Shown: positions 8,549 through 16,771, numbered from the stretch's first letter. The stretch is 64,000 nucleotides of DNA from Sphingobacterium gobiense (GCF_002980575.1 NZ_PVBS01000001.1:868001-932000), one strand, 5' to 3'. Translations and numbers: made by a program. The notes: generated by a model not told the origin, from the letters alone.

Positions 8549-9721
8549 TTAGGTGTTATTCGTCGGTGTCGATGCCTTTGCCTTGTTCAATAGAACGTAT
8601 CCAATAACTCCAGAAAGCAATGAAGCCACTAAAATAGAAAATTTAGCTTCAGCGATAAGGAGATCATCCGAAAAGGACAGTAGAGCGATAAAGATAGACA
8701 TCGTAAAACCTATACCCGCTAAAAGGCCAATTCCAATAATCTGTGTCCATGACGCTCCTTGAGGCAAAGAACCGATCCGCAACGTGATTGCTAACTTTGT
8801 CATTAAATATACACCAATGGGTTTACCCAGCATAAGTCCTAATATGATTCCTATACCCAATGGTGAAATCAGACCTTCCAACATACCGTCCTCAAACCGA
8901 ATATTGGTGTTGGCAAGGGCAAATACAGGAACGATCAGGAAATTCACCGGTGTAGTTAACGCGTGCTCCAACTTTAATAAGGGAGGTTCATCCTTCCCCT
9001 TAGTGGCCAACGGGATGGTCATCGCTGTCAATACCCCTGCAATAGTGGCATGAATACCTGAATGGTGGATAAAGTACCAGATAAGCAAACCTGGAACGAG
9101 ATAAAATGCCAACGACTTGACTCCCATCCTGTTAAAAACAAAGAGCAGCGCTAGTATGGCTGCCGCATATCCTAAATACACCGTGTGTAGCTCAGCAGAA
9201 TAGAAGACTGCTATGACCAGGATGGCGATAAGGTCATCTACTATAGCCAACGCGGCTAAAAATATCTTCAATGACGCAGGAACCCTTTTGCCCAACATCG
9301 CAACGACGGCTAATGCGAATGCTATATCTGTTGCCATAGGGATGCCCCATCCGCTTGCTGTTTCCGTTCCTTGATTAACAAAAATGTATATACCTGCAGG
9401 TACAATAGCACCACCAAAAGCACAAAGTATAGGAAGTAGAGCCTGCCGAGGGGTAGACAGTTCCCCACTTACCAGTTCCCTTTTTATCTCTAATCCGACC
9501 AAGAGGAAGAAAATCGCCATCAAGCCGTCGTTTATCCAAAGGGCGACTGAATATTTTAAGTGTACCGCGTCATTTTCAAATCCAAGCGATGTATTCAATA
9601 ATCTGTCAAATGGGTCGCCGAGCGGGGAATTGGCAAGAGTTAATGATACGACTACACAAATAAATAAGATTATCCCCCCACTAGTTGGAGAATCAATAAA
9701 ATTTCTGAGGGTTTTTAGCAT
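8549..9721 (-). CDS. nhaA: Na+/H+ antiporter NhaA
   Basis: 390 residues from the ATG at 9721 (MLKTLRNFIDS). The tandem aspartates of the ion-binding site are Asp162-Asp163 in LAIVDDLIAIL, and Asp132 in PMATDIAFALAV matches E. coli Asp133. Twelve helices fit the hydrophobic pattern and the length equals E. coli NhaA (388). It expels sodium in exchange for two protons at alkaline pH. The frame is open to 9802, but the extra residues are not NhaA-like. A TATATTTG box on the minus strand at 9749-9756 could be the -7 element of its promoter. Confidence 0.95.
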   Translation of the reverse strand: MLKTLRNFIDSPTSGGIILFICVVVSLTLANSPLGDPFDRLLNTSLGFENDAVHLKYSVALWINDGLMAIFFLLVGLEIKRELVSGELSTPRQALLPILCAFGGAIVPAGIYIFVNQGTETASGWGIPMATDIAFALAVVAMLGKRVPASLKIFLAALAIVDDLIAILVIAVFYSAELHTVYLGYAAAILALLFVFNRMGVKSLAFYLVPGLLIWYFIHHSGIHATIAGVLTAMTIPLATKGKDEPPLLKLEHALTTPVNFLIVPVFALANTNIRFEDGMLEGLISPLGIGIILGLMLGKPIGVYLMTKLAITLRIGSLPQGASWTQIIGIGLLAGIGFTMSIFIALLSFSDDLLIAEAKFSILVASLLSGVIGYVLLNKAKASTPTNNT

Positions 9722-9860
9722 AATAAATTCGTACAAAATAGTAAGCCTCAAATATAATATAACCGAATAGAATAGAAAAGGAAAATCCGACATGATTGCC
9801 AAAAACCTTTCAAAATCACGTCTCGCGGCCGTCCCTTCCGTTCGAGTCCTATCCGCCTTA

Positions 9861-9894
9861 AAACAATAAGTCCCTTATCTTTCAATAAGGGACT
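9861..9894 (-). terminator. hairpin terminator after the tRNA-Ser(UGA) downstream unit
   Basis: Perfect 10-base arms (AGTCCCTTAT at 9869-9878 and ATAAGGGACT at 9885-9894) with a 6-base loop. Read on the minus strand, it is followed by the T-rich run TTATTGTTTT. It closes the ~150-bp repeat unit rather than the tRNA itself, which has its own terminator at 10015-10045. Confidence 0.6.
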
Positions 9895-9900
9895 ATTCCG

Positions 9901-10048
9901 CGGAGAGTGAGGGATTGGTTCAGCCCCGCAAGCCCCATACTCAGCCCTGAACTCTCTTCGAGTCGAATCTGCGGGTTCTCGTCCCTCAGGCAGCGGCTAA
10001 AAATGCTTTAGAAATTAAAAAAGCTCCAATCTTTGGATTGAAGCTCTG
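9901..10048 (-). repeat. tRNA-Ser-linked repeat unit, copy A (ends in 17-base copy of the tRNA-Ser(UGA) 3' end)
   Basis: Read on the minus strand, the 148 bases after tRNA-Ser(UGA) hold its terminator, then a G-rich block, then a second copy of AATCCCTCACTCTCCGC. That is 17 bases identical to the tRNA's T-arm/acceptor 3' end. A unit of the same design and similar sequence follows tRNA-Ser(GCU) at 16158-16307. Shared words include TTTCTAAAGCATTTT, GAGAACCCGCAG, TTCGACTCGAAGAG and GTATGGGGCTTG. The block contains the inverted pair GTTCAG/CTGAAC, so it may fold as RNA. Confidence 0.75.
10015..10045 (-). terminator. terminator of tRNA-Ser(UGA)
   Basis: On the minus strand AGCTTCAATC, loop CAAA, GATTGGAGCT is followed by a run of T residues. 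It begins 3 bases after the tRNA. The same hairpin, nearly base for base, follows tRNA-Ser(GCU) and recurs once more at 16485-16513. Confidence 0.75.
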
Positions 10049-10133
10049 CGGAGAGTGAGGGATTCGAACCCCCGAACCTGTGACAGTTAACGGTTTTCAA
10101 GACCGCCGCATTCGACCACTCTGCCAACTCTCC
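10049..10133 (-). tRNA. tRNA-Ser (anticodon UGA)
   Basis: 85 bases. The acceptor stem GGAGAGT pairs with ACTCTCC. The anticodon loop CTTGAAA has anticodon TGA for UCA codons. A long variable arm is present, as expected for a class II serine tRNA. The T-arm is GGGGGTTCGAATCCC, with discriminator G and no encoded CCA. A clear promoter precedes it on the minus strand at 10138-10167. Confidence 0.95.
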
Positions 10134-10137
10134 GCGA

Positions 10138-10167
10138 CAAAAGTACAAATTTTCTCTTTTATCCAAA
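10138..10167 (-). promoter_or_regulatory. promoter of tRNA-Ser(UGA)
   Basis: On the minus strand TTTG (10164-10167), an 18-base spacer and TACTTTTG (10138-10145) match the Bacteroidota promoter consensus. The start of transcription would fall at or just before the tRNA 5' end, so the transcript has almost no leader. Confidence 0.65.
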
Positions 10168-10289
10168 ACTTTATTTCAAATTTTCAACCTATAAGCAAAT
10201 CATTCCTCAACATACATTTTAGCTACAAGAAAATATACCTTTGGCGTGCAATCAGTTAATCTTGCTTTAACAAAAAATAATCATTTTAT

Positions 10290-10320
10290 TTTGCAGAATA
10301 AGCGCAATTGCCTACTTTTG
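10290..10320 (+). promoter_or_regulatory. promoter of tRNA-Arg(UCU)
   Basis: TTTG at 10290-10293, a 19-base spacer and TACTTTTG at 10313-10320 match the Bacteroidota consensus perfectly. The tRNA begins at 10337. Confidence 0.75.
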
Positions 10321-10336
10321 TTGCACCGAAAAGGAG

Positions 10337-10410
10337 GCGCCAATAGCTCAGCTGGATAGAGCAACGGTTTTCTAAACCGTCGGTCTCAGGTTCGAATCCT
10401 GATTGGCGTA
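10337..10410 (+). tRNA. tRNA-Arg (anticodon UCU)
   Basis: 74 bases. The acceptor GCGCCAA pairs with TTGGCGT (first pair G-U). Further features are the D-arm GCTCAGCTGGATAGAGC, an anticodon stem ACGGT/ACCGT with loop TTTCTAA giving anticodon TCT for AGA codons, and the T-arm CAGGTTCGAATCCTG. The discriminator is A and no CCA is encoded. Confidence 0.95.
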
Positions 10411-10420
10411 CCTATATAAG

Positions 10421-10449
10421 CCTGCTATCATTTGATTAGCAGGTTTTTT
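10421..10449 (+). terminator. terminator of tRNA-Arg(UCU)
   Basis: The stem CCTGCTA/TAGCAGG around a 9-base loop is followed directly by TTTTTT. It starts 10 bases after the tRNA. Confidence 0.7.
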
Positions 10450-10528
10450 CTTTTTATTTTAACGGTAATCCCTTATAAAATTCCCTTCGTAAAAAGATAG
10501 ACGAATTTTAAATCAGTAAAAGATCATA

Positions 10529-10564
10529 AAAAAGCCGCGGTCCGTTTGAAGAACCGCGGCTTTT
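10529..10564 (-). terminator. terminator of the aconitase gene
   Basis: A GC-rich hairpin has arms AAAGCCGCGGT and ACCGCGGCTTT with an 11-base loop. It is followed on the minus strand by T residues, 18 bases past the aconitase stop codon. The flanking A/T tracts make it potentially bidirectional. Confidence 0.8.
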
Positions 10565-10581
10565 GCACTTGTATACTTTAT

Positions 10582-12855
10582 TTAATTTTTATTTGCTTGA
10601 TTCGCACGGATAATATTCAATGCCCCCCCTGCTTTAAACCACTCTATTTGCTGCGCATTGTATGTATGATTAACCAAAATACTATCTTGTGTGCCATCCG
10701 CGTGGTGTAAGACGAGCGTCAATGGTTTTTCTGGTGCAAATTCTGTTAAGCCAAGGATGTCAATGGTGTCATCTTCCTGGATTTTATCGTAATCGTCCTT
10801 ATTGTCGAACGTCAGTCCTAACATACCTTGCTTTTTCAAGTTAGTTTCATGAATACGGGCGAAAGATTTGACCAACACGGCGCGTACACCTAAATGACGA
10901 GGCTCCATCGCAGCGTGTTCACGAGAAGATCCCTCACCGTAGTTTTCATCGCCGACCACAATCGAACCGATACCCGCAGCTTTATAATCACGTTGTGTAG
11001 CCGGCACAGCAGCATATTCATTAGTCAATTGATTCTTAACGAAATCGGTTTTATCATTAAAGAAATTAACTGCGCCAATAAGCATATTATTCGAGATGTT
11101 ATCCAAATGGCCTCGATACTTCAACCAAGGACCTGCCATCGAAATGTGATCCGTAGTACATTTCCCTTTTGCTTTTATCAATAATTTCAATCCAAAAAGG
11201 TCAGTTCCTTCCCATGCAGGAAACGGCTCTAATAATTGAAGACGATCAGACGTTGGCGATACATTTACCGATACAGAAGAACCGTCTACTGCCGGTGCTT
11301 GATAACCCGGATCTTCGACATCAAAGCCTTTTGATGGCAATTCGTCACCTGTTGGTGGATCGAGTTTCACTTGCTCACCGTTTTTGTTGATTAATGTATC
11401 CGTCACCGGATTAAATCCTAGATTACCCGAGATAGCGATTGCAGCCACCATTTCCGGAGAAGTTACAAAAGCATACGTATTTGGGTTGCCGTCAGCTCGT
11501 TTTGCAAAGTTTCTATTAAACGAGTGAACAATGGTATTTTTCTCTTGTTTATCCGCCCCCGCTCGATCCCACATACCGATACAAGGACCGCAAGCGTTTG
11601 TGAAGATTGTAGCGTTCAGGTCTTCGAATGTTTTTAGCAAACCATCACGATCTGCTGTATAACGCACTTGCTCAGACCCTGGGTTAATACCAAACTCGGC
11701 TTTTGTGACCAATCCTTTATCAATAGCTTGCTTAGCGATAGAAGCGGCGCGAGACAAATCTTCATAAGAGGAGTTTGTACAGGACCCGATCAAGCCCCAC
11801 TCAACCTTTACAGGCCAACCATTCTTTTCTGCTTCTTCACGCATACGCGATACCGGTGTATATAGATCTGGCGTGAAAGGACCATTCAAAGAAGGTTCCA
11901 ACGCTGATAAATCAATCTCGATTAACTGATCAAAATATTGCTCTGGGTTAGCGTAAACTTCAGGATCTGCTGTTAGATGCTGTTTGATAGCATTTGCCGC
12001 ATCTGCGACGTCAGCGCGACCTGTAGATCTTAGATAGCGATCCATAGATTCGTCATAACCGAAGGTAGAAGTTGTTGCTCCAATCTCCGCCCCCATATTA
12101 CAAATTGTACCTTTACCAGTACATGATAAAGATTCTGCTCCTTCACCAAAATACTCAACAATAGCACCAGTGCCACCTTTCACCGTCAAAATCCCGGCCA
12201 CTTTCAATATAACATCTTTCGGCGCAACCCACCCAGATAGCTTGCCGGTCAATTTAACACCAATTAGTTTTGGAAATTTCAACTCCCAAGGTAAGCCTGC
12301 CATTACATCACATGCGTCAGCCCCACCAACACCAATCGCAACCATCCCTAAACCACCGGCATTCACCGTATGGGAGTCCGTTCCAATCATCATTCCACCA
12401 GGAAAAGCATAGTTTTCCAAGACTACTTGGTGAATGATACCTGCTCCAGGCTTCCAAAACCCTATGCCATATTTGTTTGATACGGAAGATAAGAAATTAA
12501 ATACTTCTGAACTTTCGTTGTTTGCGCGTGTCAAATCCTGCTCCGCTCCATCCCTTGCTTGAATTAAGTGGTCACAGTGAACAGTTGAAGGCACTGCCAC
12601 CTTAGGGCGTCCGGCTTGCATAAATTGCAGCAACGCCATTTGCGCTGTAGCATCTTGCATAGCAACACGGTCCGGAGCAAAGTCTACATAAGAGGCACCT
12701 CGCTCATAAGCTTCGGTTGCATTTCCTGCCCATAAGTGAGCGTACAAAATTTTCTCAGCAAGAGTTAAAGGCTTATTAACCACTTGACGTGCAGCAGCAA
12801 TGCGCTCGTCATACTGGCTATAGACCTTCTTGATCATTTCTATATCAAAAGCCAT
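10582..12855 (-). CDS. acn: aconitate hydratase, mitochondrial-type
   Basis: 757 residues, the size of mitochondrial-type aconitase rather than bacterial AcnA (about 890) or AcnB (about 865). It interconverts citrate and isocitrate through cis-aconitate in the TCA cycle using a [4Fe-4S] cluster. The three cluster cysteines are in [10 protein letters not shown] and [12 protein letters not shown]. The substrate-binding [12 protein letters not shown] and the C-terminal swivel domain with [13 protein letters not shown] are present. A TATTTTTG box on the minus strand at 12920-12927 may be its -7 promoter element. The next TCA enzyme in the window, a monomeric isocitrate dehydrogenase, lies far away at 48.4 kb. 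Confidence 0.96.
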   Translation of the reverse strand: MAFDIEMIKKVYSQYDERIAAARQVVNKPLTLAEKILYAHLWAGNATEAYERGASYVDFAPDRVAMQDATAQMALLQFMQAGRPKVAVPSTVHCDHLIQARDGAEQDLTRANNESSEVFNFLSSVSNKYGIGFWKPGAGIIHQVVLENYAFPGGMMIGTDSHTVNAGGLGMVAIGVGGADACDVMAGLPWELKFPKLIGVKLTGKLSGWVAPKDVILKVAGILTVKGGTGAIVEYFGEGAESLSCTGKGTICNMGAEIGATTSTFGYDESMDRYLRSTGRADVADAANAIKQHLTADPEVYANPEQYFDQLIEIDLSALEPSLNGPFTPDLYTPVSRMREEAEKNGWPVKVEWGLIGSCTNSSYEDLSRAASIAKQAIDKGLVTKAEFGINPGSEQVRYTADRDGLLKTFEDLNATIFTNACGPCIGMWDRAGADKQEKNTIVHSFNRNFAKRADGNPNTYAFVTSPEMVAAIAISGNLGFNPVTDTLINKNGEQVKLDPPTGDELPSKGFDVEDPGYQAPAVDGSSVSVNVSPTSDRLQLLEPFPAWEGTDLFGLKLLIKAKGKCTTDHISMAGPWLKYRGHLDNISNNMLIGAVNFFNDKTDFVKNQLTNEYAAVPATQRDYKAAGIGSIVVGDENYGEGSSREHAAMEPRHLGVRAVLVKSFARIHETNLKKQGMLGLTFDNKDDYDKIQEDDTIDILGLTEFAPEKPLTLVLHHADGTQDSILVNHTYNAQQIEWFKAGGALNIIRANQANKN

Positions 12856-12994
12856 TTATTTAATAATTATTTGATGTACTTTATTAAAACTAAATCAGTT
12901 GTCCAAATTTTAATCAGAGCAAAAATACAAAAAGAATACTTTTTAAGTAGATTTAAACCACTCCAAACCCTAATTTGGAATAAATCCAAACAAC

Positions 12995-13675
12995 TTAAAT
13001 ATGCGATGCTATCGGCCCTATATTTTTCAACTGTCGAACAGCTTTTGTAGGATCCACAGCAGAAAAAACACTACTTCCCGCAACTAACACATCAGCTCCT
13101 GCTTCTATCAGCTTCGCAGCATTATCTATACCGACCCCGCCATCGATTTCAATTAACAGAGAATCATTTATCTCCGAAGATAAATATCGGAGTTCCTTTA
13201 TTTTAGCATACGTTTGCTCAATAAACTTCTGCCCTCCAAAACCCGGGTTAACAGACATAATACACACTAAATCAATATTCCCAATAACATCTTTCAATAA
13301 ACTCACTGGCGTATGCGGATTCAATGCTACCCCTGCTTTGCACCCCAGCTCTTTAATAGCCGTCAGTGTTCGATGGAGATGTGTACACGCCTCATAATGT
13401 ACTGTAATAACAGCCGCTCCAGAATCTTTACAGTTTTTTAGATAACGATCTGGGTCCACAATCATCAAATGTACATCTAACGGTTTTGTAGCATGTTTGG
13501 CGATAGCTTGCATAACCGGAAAACCAAAAGAGATATTGGGGACAAAGACACCATCCATAATATCTATGTGGAACCAATCTGCTTCACTGTTATTTACGAT
13601 TTGTATATCATCGTAAAGCTTCGCAAAATCAGCAGCTAGAATAGATGGGGCTATCAGATGTTTTGTTGTAGGCAT
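12995..13675 (-). CDS. rpe: ribulose-phosphate 3-epimerase
   Basis: 226 residues from the ATG at 13675 (MPTTKHLIAPSIL); the frame is open 9 codons further. A TIM barrel with metal and catalytic residues visible: His36 and Asp38 in WFHIDIMDGVFVPN, LDVHLM, MSVNPGFGGQKF, and the catalytic Asp in EIDGGVG. The phosphate-binding GADVLVAGSSVF is near the C-terminus. It interconverts ribulose-5-phosphate and xylulose-5-phosphate in the pentose phosphate pathway. A TATCTTTG -7-like box lies on the minus strand at 13700-13707, just upstream. Confidence 0.96.
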   Translation of the reverse strand: MPTTKHLIAPSILAADFAKLYDDIQIVNNSEADWFHIDIMDGVFVPNISFGFPVMQAIAKHATKPLDVHLMIVDPDRYLKNCKDSGAAVITVHYEACTHLHRTLTAIKELGCKAGVALNPHTPVSLLKDVIGNIDLVCIMSVNPGFGGQKFIEQTYAKIKELRYLSSEINDSLLIEIDGGVGIDNAAKLIEAGADVLVAGSSVFSAVDPTKAVRQLKNIGPIASHI

Positions 13676-13775
13676 ATTTCTTTTTAAAATACTTTTCAGC
13701 AAAGATACGGAAGTCTAAAACTATTATGCGAGTAAAATCGTATTTTAATACGTTAAACGATTCCTTAATAAATAG

Positions 13776-13783
13776 TACATTTG
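13776..13783 (+). promoter_or_regulatory. -7 promoter element for the HD-domain phosphodiesterase gene
   Basis: TACATTTG matches TAnnTTTG. A good TTTG at -33 is not visible at the expected spacing, so support is moderate. The transcript would have a leader of about 30 bases before the GTG start at 13822. Confidence 0.4.
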
Positions 13784-13821
13784 TTGTAAAATTATATTTT
13801 TAGCATAAAAAAAATAGGCAA

Positions 13822-15975
13822 GTGGCAAAACTCAAGATCAATTACATTCGCGACAAGAATCAAAACAATTCTTTTATAGTGAAATTTGCCATGATTATTC
13901 TGGCAATTGTATTGATTTGCATTTTCTTACCGAAACAACCGCGTTTTCGTTACGAATTTGAAAAAGGGAAAGTGTGGAATCATGAGAACCTCGTGTCTCC
14001 TTATAATTTTGCCATCTTAAAAACGCAAGAAGAGCTCAACAGAGATAAAGAACAGATACTAAAGACCGTTCAACCCATTTATAACTTAAATGCCAGTGCT
14101 AGCAAAGAACAAATCGACCAATTTAACGCGGACCTTGCAGAGAAGTGGCAAATTGCTAATATGGATTCGCTGTCCAGCCAAAATATCGAAACGTATCAAT
14201 CAGTAGGAAATGCCCTTCTTAATTACGTTTATAATAGGGGGATTATTTCGCTGAACAACCGTTATCAAAACAAAGGCATGGACGCTGATCAGGTAGACAG
14301 AGCACAGAGTCAGTATAATTTCACACTGATTCAAGACAATGTAGCCCAACAGAAGAATACCGCCGATATTTTCACCATTGAGTCCGCCAATCAATACATT
14401 CAAAACAATCTTTCCAGAAACAATAAAATAGATCGGAAGACATGGTTAGCAGAAACACTCAAGAACTACGTCACCATTAATTATATCTTCAATGAAAACC
14501 TAACAAACAAAGCGGAACAGAACGCATTGGCAAATATCTCTATTACTCGGGGTATGGTGCAAAAAGGAGAGCTTATCGCCGAAAAAGACAAGATCATCAG
14601 TAATGAAACTTATCAGAAATTAGCTTCCTTACGTAAAGTTTTTGAAGACGAAGCTCGGATTAGCGGCAACCGAGGGTACGTTATGCTCGGTCAGTTTGTC
14701 GTCATTTCGATGTGTGTATCCCTTCTGATGGTATTCCTCTATTTTTTCCGATCGACCATTTTTGAGAGCAATAGACTACTATTTATTATTTTAATCGTCA
14801 TCGTGTGTATGCTAGGCGTATTGTCTTGGGCGATCAATATGAAAATTCCCAATCTTTATTATATCCCTTATTGCAGCGTCCCTATAATCTTTAGGGTATT
14901 ATTTGACACGCGCGTAGCCTTGAATATCCATTTGTTAATGGTCCTATTGGCTGCACTATTCGTGCCCAATAGCTTTGAGTTTGTTTTTCTACAATTCATG
15001 GCAGGTATGGTTGCTATTTACAGTATCAGAACTTTGGTAAAACGGGAGCAGTTTTTAATTTCATCCCTGATCATTTTAGGCACGTATATCATAGCGTATA
15101 TAGGCTTAGTGTTAACACGAAATGGATCGATAAGCTCCGTTTATTGGGCAGATATTATTCCTTTCGTCGTTAGTGTTGGGCTAACGCTCTTAGCTTATCC
15201 GCTAATATATGCTTTCGAACGTTTATTTGGTATCGTTTCTGATCTAACTTTGATGGAATTGACGAATAGCAATTCCCGTTTGCTAAGAGAACTTTCACTG
15301 AAAGCACCTGGAACTTTTCAACACTCACTACAGGTCGCCAACCTTGCGGAGGCGGCAATTTATAAAATCGGTGGAAATCCACTATTAATCCGTGCAGGAG
15401 CGTTATATCATGATATTGGAAAGATGTCAAACCCCTTATTCTTCATTGAAAATCAAAAGACTGATACTAATCCCCATGCAGAGCTGACGCCTGAGCAATC
15501 TGCACAAATCATCATATCACATGTGCATAAAGGTATTGAGATGGCTAAGAAAAATCAACTTCCTGAAGTTATCATCGACTTTATACGTACACACCATGGC
15601 ACGACAAAGGTTGATTATTTCTACAACAAGGCTATCAAGAATAACCCAGATAAACTAGTCGACGAAAGCATATTTAAATACCCAGGGCCGGTACCCTTCT
15701 CAAAAGAGACTGCCGTATTGATGATTGCTGATTCCGTGGAAGCAGCTTCTAGAGCTTTGAAAGAACCTACAGAAGAATCCATCAACAATCTGGTTGACAA
15801 AATTGTGGAGTATAAAATCACCCAGCGCCAATTTATTAATTCTGATATTACGATGCGCGACATCACCGCGGTATCTGATATTTTTAAATCGATGTTAAAA
15901 AGTATTTATCATGTCCGGATTGATTATGACGTAAACAAAAAAACTACTCCTGCGACCGGCGCTATAAAAAATTAA
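13822..15975 (+). CDS. 7TM-HD family phosphodiesterase, PgpH-like (probable c-di-AMP hydrolase)
   Basis: 717 residues. Order of parts: one N-terminal membrane helix (about 20-40), a large extracytoplasmic 7TMR-HDED domain (about 45-280), seven transmembrane helices (about 285-470), then a cytoplasmic HD domain. The metal ligands include His501 in FQHSLQVANL, His530-Asp531 in the YHDIGKM signature, and HVHKGIEMAK. Listeria PgpH with this architecture degrades cyclic di-AMP; that function here is inferred from the family. The start is GTG at 13822 because no in-frame ATG lies between it and the upstream stop at 13801. Confidence 0.9.
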   Translation: MAKLKINYIRDKNQNNSFIVKFAMIILAIVLICIFLPKQPRFRYEFEKGKVWNHENLVSPYNFAILKTQEELNRDKEQILKTVQPIYNLNASASKEQIDQFNADLAEKWQIANMDSLSSQNIETYQSVGNALLNYVYNRGIISLNNRYQNKGMDADQVDRAQSQYNFTLIQDNVAQQKNTADIFTIESANQYIQNNLSRNNKIDRKTWLAETLKNYVTINYIFNENLTNKAEQNALANISITRGMVQKGELIAEKDKIISNETYQKLASLRKVFEDEARISGNRGYVMLGQFVVISMCVSLLMVFLYFFRSTIFESNRLLFIILIVIVCMLGVLSWAINMKIPNLYYIPYCSVPIIFRVLFDTRVALNIHLLMVLLAALFVPNSFEFVFLQFMAGMVAIYSIRTLVKREQFLISSLIILGTYIIAYIGLVLTRNGSISSVYWADIIPFVVSVGLTLLAYPLIYAFERLFGIVSDLTLMELTNSNSRLLRELSLKAPGTFQHSLQVANLAEAAIYKIGGNPLLIRAGALYHDIGKMSNPLFFIENQKTDTNPHAELTPEQSAQIIISHVHKGIEMAKKNQLPEVIIDFIRTHHGTTKVDYFYNKAIKNNPDKLVDESIFKYPGPVPFSKETAVLMIADSVEAASRALKEPTEESINNLVDKIVEYKITQRQFINSDITMRDITAVSDIFKSMLKSIYHVRIDYDVNKKTTPATGAIKN

Positions 15976-16024
15976 TTGAGTGCCAGATGTTTATTCTTTT
16001 TTGACAAAAAAACGCTTTTAAAGC

Positions 16025-16055
16025 TTTGTCGATTGAAATATTTGCTTTATGTTTG
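16025..16055 (+). promoter_or_regulatory. promoter of tRNA-Ser(GCU)
   Basis: TTTG at 16025-16028, a 19-base spacer and TATGTTTG at 16048-16055 match the Bacteroidota consensus perfectly. The tRNA begins 16 bases downstream. Confidence 0.75.
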
Positions 16056-16070
16056 CACTACTCAAATGGA

Positions 16071-16157
16071 GGAGAGGTGCCTGAGTGGCCGAAAGGAACA
16101 GTTTGCTAAACTGTCGTACTGGAAACGGTACCGCGGGTTCGAATCCCGCTCTCTCCG
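16071..16157 (+). tRNA. tRNA-Ser (anticodon GCU)
   Basis: 87 bases. The acceptor GGAGAGG pairs with TCTCTCC (one G-U). The anticodon stem is ACAGT/ACTGT with loop TTGCTAA, anticodon GCT for AGC/AGU codons. The variable arm GTACTGGAAACGGTAC is a clear class II hairpin, and the T-arm is GCGGGTTCGAATCCCGC. The discriminator is G and no CCA is encoded here. Confidence 0.95.
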
Positions 16158-16307
16158 CGAAGCTTCAATCAAAGGATTGGAGCTTTTTTTGTTTCTAAAG
16201 CATTTTCATTTTGCTACCGAAGGGATGAGAACCCGCAGGGTTCGACTCGAAGAGGGTTCAGGGCGAAGTATGGGGCTTGTGGGGCTGAACCAATCCCGCT
16301 CTCTCCG
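16158..16307 (+). repeat. tRNA-Ser-linked repeat unit, copy B (ends in 17-base copy of the tRNA-Ser(GCU) 3' end)
   Basis: The 150 bases after the tRNA repeat the plan of copy A at 9901-10048: terminator, the word TTTCTAAAGCATTTT, a G-rich block, then AATCCCGCTCTCTCCGC, which is identical to the end of this tRNA. The duplicated end is followed by CA, so it reads G-CCA like a mature tRNA end. The block carries the inverted repeats GAACCC/GGGTTC and GGTTCAG/CTGAACC. About 80 percent of the ~100-base body agrees with copy A by eye. Confidence 0.75.
16160..16191 (+). terminator. terminator of tRNA-Ser(GCU)
   Basis: AAGCTTCAATC, loop AAAG, GATTGGAGCTT (one wobble), then a T run. It is the same hairpin as the one after tRNA-Ser(UGA). 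Confidence 0.75.
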
Positions 16308-16320
16308 CCACTAAAAATAA

Positions 16321-16342
16321 AGCCCGACAATAGTCGGGTTTT
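16321..16342 (+). terminator. terminator closing repeat unit B
   Basis: CCCGAC, a 4-base loop, GTCGGG, then TTTT. It sits 14 bases after the duplicated tRNA end, as the hairpin at 9861-9894 does for copy A, but the sequence is unrelated to that hairpin. Confidence 0.65.
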
Positions 16343-16428
16343 GTTGTTTATCGACTTTTGTAACAACGTTTGGACAAAAGGATTAAACAACAAAAATAAT
16401 GAACGGAGTGAATGGCTTTATTTTTAGT

Positions 16429-16489
16429 GAAGCCTCCCCTTTTGGGGATCACCGAGCAAGGCGAGGTAATCCCCAAAAGGGGAGGCTTC
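16429..16489. repeat. long palindromic element, 21-base perfect arms
   Basis: Arms at 16429-16449 and 16469-16489 are perfect reverse complements, starting GAAGCCTCCCC and ending GGGGAGGCTTC, with a 19-base centre. Each arm also contains CCCCTTTTGGGG, which can form its own small hairpin. No coding frame is associated. It looks like an intergenic palindromic repeat or a MITE-like unit. It abuts a third copy of the tRNA-Ser terminator, which suggests insertion next to or into a duplicated unit. Confidence 0.7.
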
Positions 16490-16513
16490 AATCACAAGAT
16501 TGGAGCTTTTTTT
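16485..16513 (+). terminator. third copy of the tRNA-Ser-type terminator
   Basis: GCTTCAATC, loop ACAA, GATTGGAGC and seven T residues. It has the same sequence as the hairpins after the two tRNA-Ser genes but no tRNA in front of it. Its first bases are shared with the right arm of the palindrome at 16429-16489. Confidence 0.55.
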
Positions 16514-16771
16514 GTTTTCCGTGTATTTACTGATCAGGGGTAAAAGGTGCTCCACACATTGGGTTCATGTTAGTGAATTTAAGAAACTGAACCCCGCTGT
16601 GGAAGATGGGGCCATGATTCCCGAGCACGATAATATTTACAGTAGCGGTGGAGCAAGTAGATCAACTCCCATTGAATACAGAAATAAGTTTGCGAAAGTG
16701 GCAAACAAGGTTTAAAAATTCGCTTTTTTTACCTTTTTTATCTACATTTAGGTGATAAACCAAACGGACGC
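16514..16771. other. intergenic remainder before the patatin gene
   Basis: The region holds an open frame ending at 16715 whose last 45 codons read like protein (for example DNIYSSGGASRSTP). It has no credible start, because its only upstream ATG-like start lies in the terminator copy. It may be the worn C-terminal end of a lost gene. An AT-rich stretch at 16716-16771 probably contains the patatin promoter (TACATTTAGG at about 16743 resembles a -7 box). Nothing else is recognised. Confidence 0.35.

Noticed and set aside
9820..9860. T-loop-like GTTCGAGTCC near the end of tRNA-linked copy A
   Set aside because: The flanking bases do not form a T stem or acceptor stem, so it is not called a tRNA or tRNA remnant.
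15976..16314. 112-residue open frame across tRNA-Ser(GCU)
   Set aside because: It reads straight through a well-formed tRNA gene and its repeat unit; it has no protein-like composition.
16500..16715. 71-residue open frame after the palindrome
   Set aside because: The C-terminal part looks protein-like, but the start lies in a terminator copy, no family is recognised and no promoter is evident. It is treated as a possible remnant only.
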